In this document: positions 50,980-63,026 of the stretch, in pieces
Layout of the letters: each line of letters starts with the position of its first letter
Position numbering within the stretch: the first letter of the stretch is position 1
Source of the DNA: Leptodactylus fallax
Lineage: Eukaryota > Chordata > Amphibia > Anura > Leptodactylidae
Direction of reading: 5' to 3'
Assembly (NCBI GenBank): GCA_947044405.1
Contig: CAMRHE010000331.1
Span: 1,054,001 to 1,118,000, forward strand
DNA: 64,000 bases
The notes under the pieces: generated by a model
Told to the model about the DNA's origin: nothing
Seen by the model: the letters and a program-made list of their open reading frames with translations, nothing else
The model's database searches: none
Made by a program: the position numbers and the translations under genes

Positions 50980-52020
50980 GGTCTGCACATGCTCAGTAAG
51001 TGACCATACAGATTTATTATAACTCACTTCACTGGAGGCGACTGGACGACACCAGAAAATGTCCACCTGCCAACCAGTCTGAAGACCCAACTCAGCCAGG
51101 TCCATGGACCATCCACACATGCTGTACGTGGGTGAGATTGGTCAGCAGGTGGACACTTGATAGACCACGTTGCCCAGTCCTGATCAGCAGGAGGCGTGGC
51201 TTTACCTATTTAATTTTGGCGTGTTGCATGTACCATTATCATCAGTGTAGACACATACTGTGTACTGTATATTGAGTTTGGCCTGGATTCTTGTCACCTG
51301 TATTCTATGGGGGCGGTACGATAACCCCTTAAAAAAAATAAAAAAAAAATTTTCTTGTCGCCATATTTTGACACCCGACACTTCTATATATTTTCATGTG
51401 CAGGAATGCTTAAGGCATCTTTTTTGCGGGGCCAGGGGTACTCTCTAGTTATACCAGTTTGGGGAATGTCTGATGTTTTCATCGCTTTTTATTTAAATTT
51501 TTATGAGAGGCGAAAAAACGCGTTTTGATTCTTTTTGTTTTTTTTTTATCCCGTTTGGTGCCCCAGCACTTCAGAAGTCCTCGGATTAAGTGACTCTTGA
51601 GGCCACTCGACAGCCTGAGGAAAGGAACCACTCTTTCGTTAGATCACTGATTAGCAGTCATGTGCGGTGAGGACTTCTGGAAGTAGCAGGTCCGGACCGC
51701 GGAGGGAAAGGACAAAGCAAACGGGACAGGCGAATATGAGTTTTTTGGGGTTTTTTCACCTTCCCCGGCCTCCTTGCAAAAACTGTATATCCTGGACAAC
51801 CCCTTTAAATACCCTACAGGGCATTATCTTCTTTATTAGGTCGGATGTGTTATGATTGAACGTGTAGCAGGTTACCAGCAGAACAAAGTACAGAAAACAA
51901 CTAATAGTTCTATTTTAAGGAGAGTTTTGCTAGCAAAAAAGAAGCAAAACCTGGATTACAGATAAGGGAACCCAAAACTAGAGAATGCGTCAGTAACACG
52001 GATAACCAAACGAGTCCAAT
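50980..52020. repeat. Repeat-rich stretch, no gene
   Basis: 51330-51560 resembles the AT-rich repeat family. 51540-51808 ends CTGGACAACCCCTTTAA, a T2-like MITE right half with TTAA at 51805-51808. No exon was seen. Confidence 0.4.
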
Positions 52021-52215
52021 TTTTTTTTTTTTTTTTTTTTTTTATACAACTCCATTGAAAAAACATCACCACAAACCTCCCCCCCACCACCACCACCATA
52101 ACTACCCAGAGATGACTTATCTTCAACTCCTTTCTCATATTCTGGACATGAATATGGCTTCTCTCCTGTGTGAATTCTCCGATGTTTAACAAGATTTAGT
52201 TTAAATATTTCCCAC
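52020..52215 (-). pseudogene. Zinc-finger remnant with A-tail
   Basis: The minus strand from 52215 reads [20 protein letters not shown], the end of one finger, a linker and a broken start of the next. It then passes into TTGAAGATAAGTCATCTCTG and ends in an A-run (T-run at 52020-52043). The same junction motif follows the copy 3 array, so this may be the far end of a lost or retro-copied finger array. Confidence 0.6.
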
Positions 52216-52219
52216 AACC

Positions 52220-54095
52220 TATGAATGGTAAAGATTTATATATGAAACTTTGTAATATATCCTATTAACCCCCTAACAGTCACATTAAACATGCAAAAAC
52301 CCTCCTAAAATTGTCACTTTTTTTTTACTGCAGATTTTGAATTTAAGGCCAAAATAAATATTCCTGGCACATAACTCGGGTACCTTATGCACATTTTAAC
52401 TCTTTAGTCTTAAACCAGTAATATTTTATCCCTCTCTGCATTCCAGCATTCAGAACTTTTTACATTTTATTTCAATGTAGCTTTACGAGACCTTGTATTT
52501 TGTGGATATGTAAGATTATTGATCAGTTTTTTATTACTTTTTGGTTTTGAGAGGTGAGATGATCAGAAAACATCAATTCTGGCCTCTGAATTTTAAGGTT
52601 TATGGAGTTTATCATGTAGAATAAATAACATACTAATTTTATTTTAGGGGTTGTTACGGATGTGGCGATACCAATTGTGTGAGTCTTTTTTGTTTCTTAC
52701 TAACAAGGGGGAAAAAAAGGTCTATTTTTTTTTTCCTGTAAAACAACTTAGGTGCTGCAGTCAGCATTGACCACAGTATATAAGGGGTTAAATGGCAAAT
52801 ATGCTTTTGACTGATAATGGGGGGTGATATCATGAACAATAGTCCATGTACCACCTTCCCCTGGGGTCATCTGATGGGACAGGAGGATAATAAAACCATG
52901 TTCTCCTCTCCCCGCACTGTCAGCTGCTCATGCTGTCTTGTATACTGGTTAAAGTGAAAATGCGAATATATGCAACACCGCTTTAACCAGTGATATGTCT
53001 AAATCTTTGGGGGCTACAGACTTGAGCTTGGGTCTTGTTTTAAAATATTCTTGGCTTTAAAACAAGACCAAAATGGTGGCTCTAGCCCCATCTAGAGATG
53101 TTTAAAGTTACAGTGTCTCTGACCAAGCTGTATTCAGGGTGAATAGTAATGCATTTAGCTCAAGCCCCAAGTCCAGCTCGTCCAAAACTGAAGGGGGAAG
53201 TTAGGTTAAAAAAAAATCTGTTTTTCTCCACTTTTCAGGCAATTACTTTCTCCATATTCACCTATAAAGATGGGAGCAGGATAGAAAATACACTCAAATA
53301 ATTGCTGCTGTTACATTCTGATGTTCCTTGCTTTTTTAACATGCTAGGCTGTAGATAAGAGGCTACTAGTGCTCAGAATGAGGCAATAAATCAATTCACC
53401 AGCCAGCAGAAGAATCCTACTCCACTCCTCTCTGTTCCCTAGAGTTTTATGTGGAAGGCTGAATATGGAGACAAATATTATGTAAACAAGCAGTCACATA
53501 GAAGATAAGGAGCAGGAAAACAGCTTAATAAGTGATGAACGATACAGATCTCCCCAAAGATATATTATAAAGTTTCTTACATTCACCTGTACTATTCATT
53601 TATGAAAATTTATAAGCAGCATTATTTGCTTCACTCCACTTAAATAGTCACTAACTTTTCAGACAACTTATTCTCATTTTATAGAGCATGTAATTCTGGA
53701 CCAACATGTAATGTACTTTCGTTAAAAATGTGGCTGCTTTTTGCCTACAAAACCTAATGTTCCTGCCACTAGGTGTCTCCCTTCTAGCTAATTTATAGTT
53801 GACTCCTTTGTTACCGAGTTAGTTTGTCCCTATATACAATAGAAGAGCAAGACGGAAAGACAATGAGATGAGGGAGGAGGGGTTTTCTCTCTTCACATAG
53901 TGAATGCAGATGGGAGGGACAGATTCTCCTCACAGCCTCACACATGTCTGCAAACTACAAGGAGCGAAGATTCTGCACGTCACATCCATGCCACAAAGTG
54001 CAAATGTGGGCAGGGTTGAGACACCTCAGTCCAAAAAATTAATGCTGGGAAGTGCAGCCTCATTTTAAATCTCTTGTTTCCTGCTCCGGTCGGAG
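52220..54095. other. Stretch downstream of copy 4, no gene recognised
   Basis: 52400-52650 resembles the AT-rich dispersed repeat (TTTTATTACTTTTTGGTTTT). The rest is AT-rich single-copy-looking DNA without motifs that I recognise. Confidence 0.4.
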
Positions 54096-54099
54096 CAAA

Positions 54100-54208
54100 G
54101 ACATTCTCATTCTGAACATGAAAATGGCTTCTCTACTGTGTGGGATTTTTGATGTTCAAGAAAATGTGATTTTAGAGTAAAACATTGACCACATTCTGAG
54201 CACAAATA
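54100..54208 (-). pseudogene. Lost finger 15 of copy 4, beyond a premature stop
   Basis: Directly after the copy 4 stop, in the same frame, the minus strand continues with [29 protein letters not shown] and another stop. The stop at 54209-54211 sits where the linker proline of GEKP is expected. The array therefore once ran at least one finger longer. Confidence 0.8.
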
Positions 54209-55638
54209 TCATTTCTCTCCTGTATGATTTTTCTGATGTGCAACAAGATTTGGTTTCTGCGTGAAACATTTCCCACATTCTGAACATGAAAATGGCTTCT
54301 CGCCTGTGTGAGTTCTCCAATGTCTAACAAGATCTGGTTTCAGGAGAAAACATTTCCCACATTCTGTACATGAATATGGTTTTGCCCCTGTGTGCATGCG
54401 AAGATGTCTAGCAAGATATGGTCTCCGAAGAAAACATTTCCCACATTCTGAGCATGAAAATGGCTTCAGTCCTGTGTGCGTTTTTTGATGCTCCCCAAGC
54501 TTTGATTTCTGATTAAAAGATTTCCCACACTCTGCACATGCATATGGCTTCTCTCCTGTGTGAATTCTCTGATGTTTAAGAAGAACTGATTTCCAGGTAA
54601 AACATTTCCCACACTCTGTGCATGAATATGGCTTCTCTCCTGTGTGAATTCTCTGATGTTTAAGAAGAATTGACTTCCAGATAAAACATTTCCCACATTG
54701 TGAGCATGAAAATGGCTTCTCCCCTGCATGAATTCTTTGATGTCTTAAAAGAGCTGATTTAGAAGTAAAATATTTACCACATTCCAAACATGAAAACGGT
54801 TTTTCTCCTGTGTGAATTCTCAAATGGTTAACAAGGTTTGATTTCTTAGTAAAACATTTCCCACATTCTGAGCATGAATATGGTTTCTCTCCTGTGTGAA
54901 TTCTCTGATGTCTAGTAAAATCTGATTTATGGATAAAACACTTACCGCATTCTGAACATGAAAACGGTTTCTCTCCCGTGTGAGTTCTCTGATGTTCAAC
55001 AAGAAGTGATTTATGGTTAAAACTCCTGCCACATTCTGAGCACGAGTATGGCTTTGCTCCTGTGTGAATTCTTTGATGTGCAACCAGATTTGGTTTCTGA
55101 CTAAAGCATTTCCCACATTCTGAACATGGAAATGGTTTAGACCCTGTGTGAGTTCTTTGATGTTTAGCAAGTTCTGATTTCCTGATAAAACATCTGCCAC
55201 ATTCTGAACATGAATATGGCTTATCTCCTGTGTGAGTTCTTTGATGTTCAATAAGAATTGATTTAGTGCTATAACATTTCCCACATTCTGAACATGAAAA
55301 CGGTTTTGCCCCTGTGTGACTTCTCTGATGTCTAAGAAGTTGTGATTTTTTGATAAAACATTTGCCACATTCTGAACATGAAAATGTCTTCTCTCTCATG
55401 GGAGCTCTTTGATGTTCAACAAGGCTTGTTCTGTGACTATTTTTTAACTCAAGTGGTTCTGATAAATCAGACGATTGGACGTGTATAATAGGATCAGATG
55501 ATAGATCTTTGCTGTGAAGGGCTGTGGGTATATCTGGAGTAATGACATGTTCTTCATATGGATCTTGTGTGATACCATGATCCTCTGCTTTATAATCTGT
55601 AGATATCAGATGTCCCTCTGAGCTCCTGGCACAGTTAT
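54209..55638 (-). CDS. Finger exon F of copy 4: 14 C2H2 fingers
   Basis: The acceptor CTTGTCAG precedes [20 protein letters not shown] and the FAX-like box ([17 protein letters not shown]). Then come 14 consecutive fingers, all with both cysteines and both histidines, joined by TGEKP, TGAKP, TGSKP or TGLKP linkers. Helices resembling copy 3 fingers are seen ([25 protein letters not shown]), so both arrays share ancestry. The exon ends at a premature stop in the linker after finger 14. Confidence 0.93.
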
Positions 55639-58600
55639 CTGACAAGAAGAAAACTGATTTTACTATTTTTAAAAATTCAATTATTATTTCAATGACACTA
55701 GAAGTCACTGACCCAAGTAATGTTATAAGGGAATCAGCTCAGATGTCTTCATATATAAAGTGCTGACCTCTCATTCACTGCAGTCTTCACTCAGTGTACA
55801 ACACTCCTGTACACAACATGGCCACTGATGGGGAAGACGAAACCCGCACTGCACACCGCAAGGGAAGCTAACACATATACAGCGCCTGGTGCAGTGTTGT
55901 TTACATAGACTACTGATGGATGGTGATTGGCTGCAGTGGTCACATGACCCATATAATAAATTATGGTCAAGGATCAAAAATAGCAGGGACTGGACTGCTG
56001 GAACATTTATAATGTCATTTCTGTGTTTTTCATGTTATACAGTATCCTGTCTATAGTGAATTTCTGAAATCAGTCTCACAACCCCTTCCCATGTCCAGTG
56101 TATGTTGTCACCCAGAACATTCACATTTCATCCATATTTAGTTGTGTTTAGTTATACAGCTGAAAAATCTGACACAGCGCTTAGAAAACTACACAAAATA
56201 ATCTCTCCCAAAAGAATCTGTGACTGTTCTGTGGTATATTCAGTGGTGACTCCTCACCTGGGCGGTTCCCTGTAGGAATGTCCTCCTCACACTCCTCATC
56301 ACCACTCACATAGGGATCTTCCTTTATTGCTGTGGCCATAACATTGTTCAGATCTTTATCCTGAGGCTGTGAAATAAATATTGTAAGTCAGCAACGAAGG
56401 AAAGAGACACAAGGACTTCACAGCCCGTCTACACATCATAGGTAATATCTCCATCTACCTGATCATCCTGTGGAAGAAGAGGACTGGGACATCTCTCCGG
56501 TGTTGTCCTCTTACTGGATCTACCTGTAGGAAACACAGACAGGGACTGAATTCATTCTGTACATACAAATAATGGAAGTCCATGTGTATATAGTCATGTC
56601 TATTACCTGGTGATGTGAGGGGCTGGTGGTCCTCCATCATCACCTCCTTGTACAGATCCTTGTGTCCTTCTAAATACTCCCACTCCTCCATGGAGAAATA
56701 GACAGCGACATCCTGACACCTTATAGGAACCTGACAACACAATGATACAGTCATCACCCAGACCCCTCCAGTTACTGTATAATGTCCCAGCATTCCCAGC
56801 AGTGTCACCTCTCCAGTCAGCAGCTCCAGCATCTTGTTGGTGAGTTCTAGGATCTTCTGGTCATTGATCTCCTCCTGTATCAGGGGGTGAGGTGGAGGCC
56901 CCGGGATTGAGCCTAGGATTCCTCCATATCCTTCATACACAGGAGCCTGACAGCGCCCACTAGAGGTCTTCTTCACTACTGTGTAATCCTGGTTATGGGG
57001 AGACACATTAATAAATATCACTACATACATGTGCAGAGTCCATCACCTCTCCAGTCATATCATCTGTTATTACTATAGATAAGAATGATGTAATGTGACA
57101 TCATCAGAATCTCTCACCTCTCCAGTAAGCTGGTAGATGATCTCTAGGGTGAGATTTAATATATTCTCTGCTATCTTGTTCCTGTCTTTTTCCATCTTCA
57201 ATTGGTCAAACTGGAAGAAGATGAGACCATATCTTGAGTATGCCGTACAATTTTGGATACTGGTTCATAAAAATGACATCAGAGCTAGAAAGAATTCAGA
57301 GAATGACAACCTAATTAATACATGGTATAGAAGATCTTATCTATGAAGAAAAATGATCGAATTAAATGTATTTAGTCTAGAGCTTTACATTCCTCAATAT
57401 TGAGTACCAAAAAAGAAAAGTCTTGGAGTTGGCAGACACCGAATGTAGAGGGTCATAGATGATGTCCTTCATTGGGTTTGGCACCAGCTGACTACGCTTT
57501 TGACTTTAGCCTGAAGGACTCTTTCTGAAACATCTGTACAGGCTATATTAAGTCTTACTAAACCAAGATGATGAGTCTTTATTCAGGACTTGTATCCAGC
57601 AGCAGAGGAGATATCAGTCCATGAGGTGAATGACAGCGAAGGACTTTCGTGAATAGCTTGCTAAGTTAGATCCTCCACGCTTGAGGTCAAAGAACGTCAA
57701 CCCATCACATGACCGCTACAGCCAATCACTGGCATTACTGCTGCAAACAGTGTGAATCTCCTAACCAGGTCTACAGAGAACCCTGGAAGTCTATGAAACC
57801 AAGTGAGGGAATGCATCTTAGATTAGAAGGGCTTCAATGAGAACGGGAAGGATTTGGGTACAGGAATCCACCCTAAGGCCTCTTCCACATGACGGACATG
57901 TGCCGGACATTTTTGCAGCATTTATCACACGTCCGTTTTGACAACATATTGAAATCAGTGAGTCTATACACATGTCCATTTTTTGGATGGTCAGTTTTTC
58001 ACGTCTATCAAAAAACTGACCTGCACTATCTTTGGCCAAACGGACTCAATGCAACAGTATGGGACCCATGGATTGTCATCAATTTCATGTCCGTTAAAAA
58101 CAGATCAATGGGTCGGGTCAAATAAAATAGACCAAGAAAAGGTATCCGTTTTTCTCACTGGCCATTAAAAACTGTTGCAAAATTGAAGACACTCGGCCAC
58201 CAAAAACACAACGGAAAGGATACAAAACTGATGCAAAATGACAGTCAAAAACGGACATTAGAGCCATCAAAAAGTCACTGTCGTGTCCAAGAGACCTTAC
58301 TCTAACCTGGGGAGTTATTAATCCCTTACTCACTTTATTTCTGCAGGTCTATGGATTTTTTTTCACGATTTTATGACATGCGGGCATTGCATAGGTTATA
58401 CACAACAATGGTAAAGGAGTCCATCCTAATCTTAGCCGGCCAATACCAAACACAGAGGCTGGGGAAGGGTGGAAAGAAGGTTTAATCCACCAATAGAGCT
58501 GGTCTATCATGGGAAAAAGTCTACAAGTCCAGGAATGTTGGAAACCCTTTATATATTCCAAAGTTTCCATGGTCTCCGCTCTCTGGTCTTACAGTAGAGG

Positions 58601-61600
58601 TCGCTGAAACTGGACAGCAGCAGATACATATTTGGGAGCCCAGAGACTGCACATCTACCTCTTCTTCTTCCCCAGGAACTCCAGCAGCAGCCTCGCGTTA
58701 ACCCCCCAATACGTTGCGACTGAGCTGTGTGAACCACATGCACTGCGCCAGAGTCAGGAAATGGCATCCATCTCCTCGGATTGTGATCAGAGGTGGCAGC
58801 TCTTCTCTAAAGACATGCCCTGGCTGGTGCAGCTATCCCCGGAGAGGCAAAGAAGCTTAGACTTTGGAGAATGTCCAATTCATGGGGTACATAATAATTT
58901 GTCAAGCTACATGTGGACATAAGTCTCCCCTTTTATTTTTGAAAAGTGGCTACAAGACTGTAAAATTAAAAAAACAAGGTTTTGAGCAAAAAATGTGCAC
59001 ACGTCACTAAAAGGGGTTGTCCAACTGATTTTAAAAATGCAATAAATGCTAAGAAATAGTGACCATCTGGTGTTGGCAGTCACCTGGAATTTGTGCATGT
59101 CACCGCTGAAGGCAGCGATTTAATGATCATGAACAGAACGTCATCACTAAGGCCAGGTTCTCATCTGCGTTCGGGTTTCCATTCAGGGAGTCCGTTTGGG
59201 GACCCCCCCGAACAGAAACCTTTACGCATAAAAAGTGGTTTACCTGGCAAACCCACGGACCCCATAGACTATAATGGAGTCCGTGTGGTTTCCGCGCGAA
59301 ACATGCGGAAACATGCGGAGAGGAAAATGCTGCTTGAAACCGAGAGGAAACCACACGGACACCATTATAGTCTATGGGGTCCGCGGGTTTCCCAGGTAAA
59401 CCGCTTTTTATTCATATAGTTTTACGTTTGGGGGGTGTGATGATTCCACTTAAATATGGCTATAACTCCAAGATGTATTTTGATCTCTGGGTATCGTATC
59501 TCCCTCTTACTTCTATTTATTCAAACTGTGCGTAGCTATAATCCTAGGTGTATGTTGTCATTAGTGGCAACATTGTAACAATAGGGCTTTGTATCCATCC
59601 CAGAATAGCTCCATTGAATTCCTACATAGCCCTGGGTGATCAAATACCCATGCATTGTTCAGCCTGGGCTGTTAGATCAGACATGGTTGATAACATTGTA
59701 TCATTTCACTTGGTCCCATCTCCTTACAAAGAATCTTGACTTGAGTGCATTAATCAATCAGACTTGCCGTCGCCGGCGACCTCATTCTGGGTGGTGTAAT
59801 CAAGGGTATAAAAGATGAGGTAAGAGGTCAGTGGGAGGAGATTGGGCTGAGACTACCACTGAGAGAATACTATGATGAGACTACAAGAGACTGAGAGATT
59901 ATTGGGACATACTATGATGAGCATGCAGGCTGGAATGTGTTGATGTTGCTGCCTCCACTGGTTAGCCCCACATGCCATGTGTGAGGGTTGGATGATAGAG
60001 CCACATCAAGGAGATGTGTGGTAAAGTAATTATTTCAATTTTATTCCCTTTTTATTTATTGTACTGTATCTTGTAACTAGTAACTGTTAATGCTTGTATA
60101 TATCTACATATCTGCTCTGAACTGCATGTGTTAGATGTTAATACCGACCCATTTAGGGGTTAATAAATATATAAAATTTAGAAAGCTTGTCTTGTATTTA
60201 TCTTGTGAACCCAGCACTCACTGGCAGTGAGTGTGGTTTTTTATGAAAGAAGTCTCAGGTGTGGGCCAAAGCGGTGTTGGCGCACTGAGGATCTTCCACA
60301 GGGGGTCACCAAGTGGACTCCCCGAACGGAAACCTGAACGCAGATGTGAATCGAGCCTAATACTGCAGTAAGGACTGGAAAAGGTGGGAAATGAACTGTC
60401 GGTGTTGGAATGGGGGACATTTAAAAGGTGACCTTACAGAAAATCTTATTTAAATAAAAAGGAATAAAAAAAAAAAAAAATCTATAAAATAATTGGTATC
60501 TCCCCATCTGTAACCCTTTAAGGTCGCAGAGTAGTTTGTACGTTAATGTTCAGGGACTTTTTTCATATTTTCTATCTCTGCCTTCCAAAATTCATAACTT
60601 TTTTATTTTTCTGCCACCATAGCTATGTGAGGGCTTATTCTTTGCGTGACGAGTTGTACTTTCATTGGCCACCATTTTGGGGTACATATAATGTTTAGCT
60701 TTTATTTTATGTTTTTTGAGGGTCCATGTGAAATATCTCACAATTCTATCATAAATTTTTGCATTTTGTTGTTACGACGTTCACTCTGCATTATATATGA
60801 CATGGCGGCCTTGTCCGGGGGGGATCACTACGATAACAGATTTATATTTTATCAGTTTTACTGTTTTTACAAATAAAACGTCACTTTTTGATAATAAAGG
60901 ATTTTCCTGGGGTCTCCGTATTCTGACACCTATAACTTTTTTACGGTACTGTTGCCGGAGACCTGTCAGGGCTCATTATTTGCAGGACAAGTTGTATTTT
61001 TTATTGGCACCAATGTTCGGTTTGGATGACTTTTTGATCACTTTTTATTGCTGATTTTTGGGTAAAGCAAAGTGACCAAAATACATTATTGTGCACTTTG
61101 CGGTATATTCTTTTATATCGTTCACCGTATGGGATAAATAACGCTATTTTTGGATAGCGGGGACTTGTACGCACATGGAGATACCGAACATGTTTGTTTA
61201 TCTTTTCTATTTACATTATGGGTTTTTTTTTTTACTTTTTATTATTTATTTTTTATTCTCCATTTTAAACTTTTTGAACTTTTTTTTAATATAGCTCTCA
61301 GGATAGGACAGCACAAAATCAAAGGATTTTGTAAATTCTTTATAACACATAAGTAGCAAGATAAAAAAAAAAAAAAAAAAAAATTATTATTACTGTAATT
61401 ATACTGTAGAATTATACAGTTTATATAATTTATATAATTTACACCTATTATTTAAATTATATGATAAGATTTAGTAAAAAGAAGTACCAAAAACATTTGT
61501 GAAATTCCATTCTGTTCCGTAAAATTAATAAGTTATTCAATCTACTATTTGTACCCAAAAAATATTTTCCTATAACTAGAGCCCTCATGTGGCTCCATGT

Positions 61601-62515
61601 ATGTGAATAAAGCTGAGCTGCAATACCAGACACAACCCATGGACACCTGTGGCGCTGTTCTTGGGAGAAAGCAGACATGAATTTCTTACCCTGGTACAAC
61701 TCCTTTAAAGGATCTATCGATGACTTATCCTTATGATAGGTCATCAATATGTGACCGGTGGGTGTCGGACACCTGGAACCCCCACAGATTAGCTAATAGA
61801 AGAGGCCTCATTATTTGGACGAGTGCTGTAGCCCCTTCACTGAATACCAAGCACAGCACTGTGATGTCATTGGGAATGTGATGTCATCAGCAATACAAAG
61901 AGGCTGCAGCTCTTGTGACCACAGAGGCCTCTCCAAACAGATGAACAGCGGGGGGCCCGGGTGTCAGACCCCACCAATCAAACACTGATGACCTAAGGAT
62001 GAGTCATCAAAAAGAAAACCCCTTCAAACCCCTAAAGGGTCCCATAAAATCTCTAACAGAAGAGGAGCAGCAGCGCCATCCACTTCATAATGGTGGTTCC
62101 TGGAATTGCACTGCCTCTCCTATTACTTGTATAGGGGTAGTGCTGCACACGACGCTAGTCCACCAGCAGCTTCCGACACCTATAGGCTGATTTTTGCGGG
62201 GTCTGGGTGTCAGATTCCCCCAGATCACATACCGAGGACCTACCTTGTGCATAGTTCATCAGCATGAAAAATCAATTTGAGGACAGAAAACCCCTTTAAG
62301 CCTCGAACTAGTTAAAGTTCTGCCCCCACAACAATTACCGGAGACATCAATCCAACATTCACAATAAACCAGGCACACTTTCTTGAGTTTACCTATTGTA
62401 ATGCAGCTATTCGGGGTTTAACTCCCAAAACAGTCTGGTGTTAAAGGGGTTAATAATAAATATGACCCCCCCTCTCCTTTTATAATCTTTCCAGGACTGT
62501 GAGCGTCCACCTACC
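54209..62515 (-). CDS. KRAB C2H2 zinc-finger gene copy 4, intact frame
   Basis: Minus-strand exons are a 5' exon (donor at 62515), A 57118-57195 (start ATG at 57195, [15 protein letters not shown]), B 56809-56988, C 56607-56730 (KRAB), D 56459-56523, E 56258-56366 and F 54209-55638. Lengths 78+180+124+65+109+1430 give 1986 bases, one open frame of about 661 residues. All junctions are AG/GT with matching phases (0,0,1,0,1). Intron 4 is shortened to 92 bases compared with the other copies. It is the most complete gene in the window, probably a nuclear transcriptional repressor of the anuran KRAB-finger group. Co-repressor binding and targets are unknown. Confidence 0.85.
55640..56257 (-). other. 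Intron 5 of copy 4
   Basis: Only the first about 40 bases next to the acceptor match copies 2 and 3. The remainder shows no exon or clear transposon. Confidence 0.5.
56607..56730 (-). CDS. KRAB A-box exon of copy 4
   Basis: Acceptor TTGTCAG, 124 bases, [12 protein letters not shown] then the [21 protein letters not shown] core and HQPLTSPG. The preceding intron is only 78 bases. The box is complete, with no lesion. Confidence 0.88.
57205..57400 (+). mobile_element. CR1 reverse transcriptase C-terminal fragment (copy 4)
   Basis: The plus strand reads [18 protein letters not shown] and LSYEEKNDRIK in shifting frames, the C-terminal region of CR1-type ORF2. It starts about ten bases from exon A, exactly as in copy 3, so the insertion predates that duplication. 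Confidence 0.75.
57876..58300. repeat. MITE-like repeat rich in GTCCGTT words
   Basis: It starts GGCCTCTTCCACATGACGG and ends GTGTCCAAGAGACC, with inverted repetition of AACGGAC/GTCCGTT across its middle (ATGGATTGTCATCAATTTCA). Same style as 20150-20470. Non-coding. Confidence 0.5.
58670..58880. other. Unrecognised segment shared with 36290-36450
   Basis: It contains GAGCTGTGTGAACCACATG, GGCAGCTCTTCT and GACATGCCCTGGCTGG. A 96-codon plus-strand frame spans it (58632-58922), with an acceptor-like CTTCTTCTTCCCCAG just ahead, but the partner segment is not open in that frame. It may be an old exon, a processed gene piece or a repeat. Confidence 0.4.
59143..60361. mobile_element. Snapback repeat split by a solo LTR
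   Basis: The ends CATCTGCGTTCGGGTTTCC (59165) and GGAAACCTGAACGCAGATG (60329) are inverted. Inner arms include GACCCCATAGACTATAATGG and CCATTATAGTCTATGGGGTC with about 60 bases between them. The right part of the element resumes after the LTR. Confidence 0.75.
59436..60300 (+). mobile_element. Solo LTR, same family as the element at 39535
   Basis: It starts TGTGATGATTCCACTTAAAT and ends GATCTTCCACA, with the 5-base target duplication GGGGG at 59431-59435 and 60301-60305. It holds TATAAAAG (near 59807) and AATAAA (near 60162), as in the paired LTRs, but is clearly more diverged. There is no interior, the usual outcome of LTR-LTR recombination. Confidence 0.9.
60500..61160. repeat. AT-rich dispersed repeat
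   Basis: CTTCCAAAATTCATAACTTT, AGCTATGTGAGGGCTTATTC, GCGTGACGAGTTGTACTTTC and TTTTATTGCTGATTTTTGGG give the longest copy of the family also seen at 15150, 21230, 32360 and 52400. Probably a non-autonomous DNA transposon. Confidence 0.55.
61160..61700. other. AT-rich stretch with A- and T-runs
   Basis: An A-run at 61363-61385 and AT-rich sequence; no gene was recognised. Confidence 0.4.
61705..62026. mobile_element. T2-like MITE
   Basis: TTAAAGGATCTATCGATGAC at the left. The right end TCATCAAAAAGAAAACCCC then TTCA is slightly mutated. The interior has ATCCTTATGATAGGTCATCA against GATGACCTAAGGATGAGTCA and GTGTCGGACACC/GGGTGTCAGACCCC, the layout of the 34299 and 44827 MITEs. Confidence 0.6.
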
Positions 62516-62760
62516 TCCTCCTATACAGCAGCTGTGGTTACAGGACCTCTGATGATGTCACATGTGGGAAGAGTCAACAAGTCACATGATCAGGTCCAGC
62601 TGTTATAGCCTCAGTAGATGCTAAGTCTACTGCTAAGTGGACTAAAGTACCTGTGATGATGTCATAGTCATGTGATCAGTCTCGTGTGGGTAGAATTGAG
62701 ACGAGATTTCTGTTTCGCAGACTACTGAGGTGTCTTCATCAGGCGATGACTATAACACGA
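62515..62760 (-). promoter_or_regulatory. Promoter and 5' exon of copy 4
   Basis: The donor GTAGGTGGACGCTC (exon end 62515) follows CAGCTGCTGTATAGGAGGAG. Two TGATGATGTCA motifs lie at 62549 and 62654, each close to a CATGTG/CATGTGATCA word. The block AGACTACTGAGGTGT followed by AACACGATATCTGA is shared with the copy 3 promoter only. A TATA-less promoter is likely, because no TATA box is seen in the expected window; the start site is unknown. Confidence 0.55.
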
Positions 62761-63026
62761 TATCTGAGGCGTCACATATTATACCCAGAAGGACATTGGA
62801 AGAGAGCGGGAAATGAGACAAGTGATGTGAAGCGGAGCTGTCAATATAACCAGTAAACTTTAGGGTCTGTTTGGGATCCAATGATGGTCGGGATGGAGTA
62901 TGAAGGCCTCGTGGTCAGCGCTTCAATCCTGCCTGTGCTGTGGAGCGACACACTGCCCCCTGCTAGTTCTAAGGAGAAGGTCATTGAGAAAAACTGGACA
63001 ATTGTGCAAAGGCTCTAGGACCCTGT

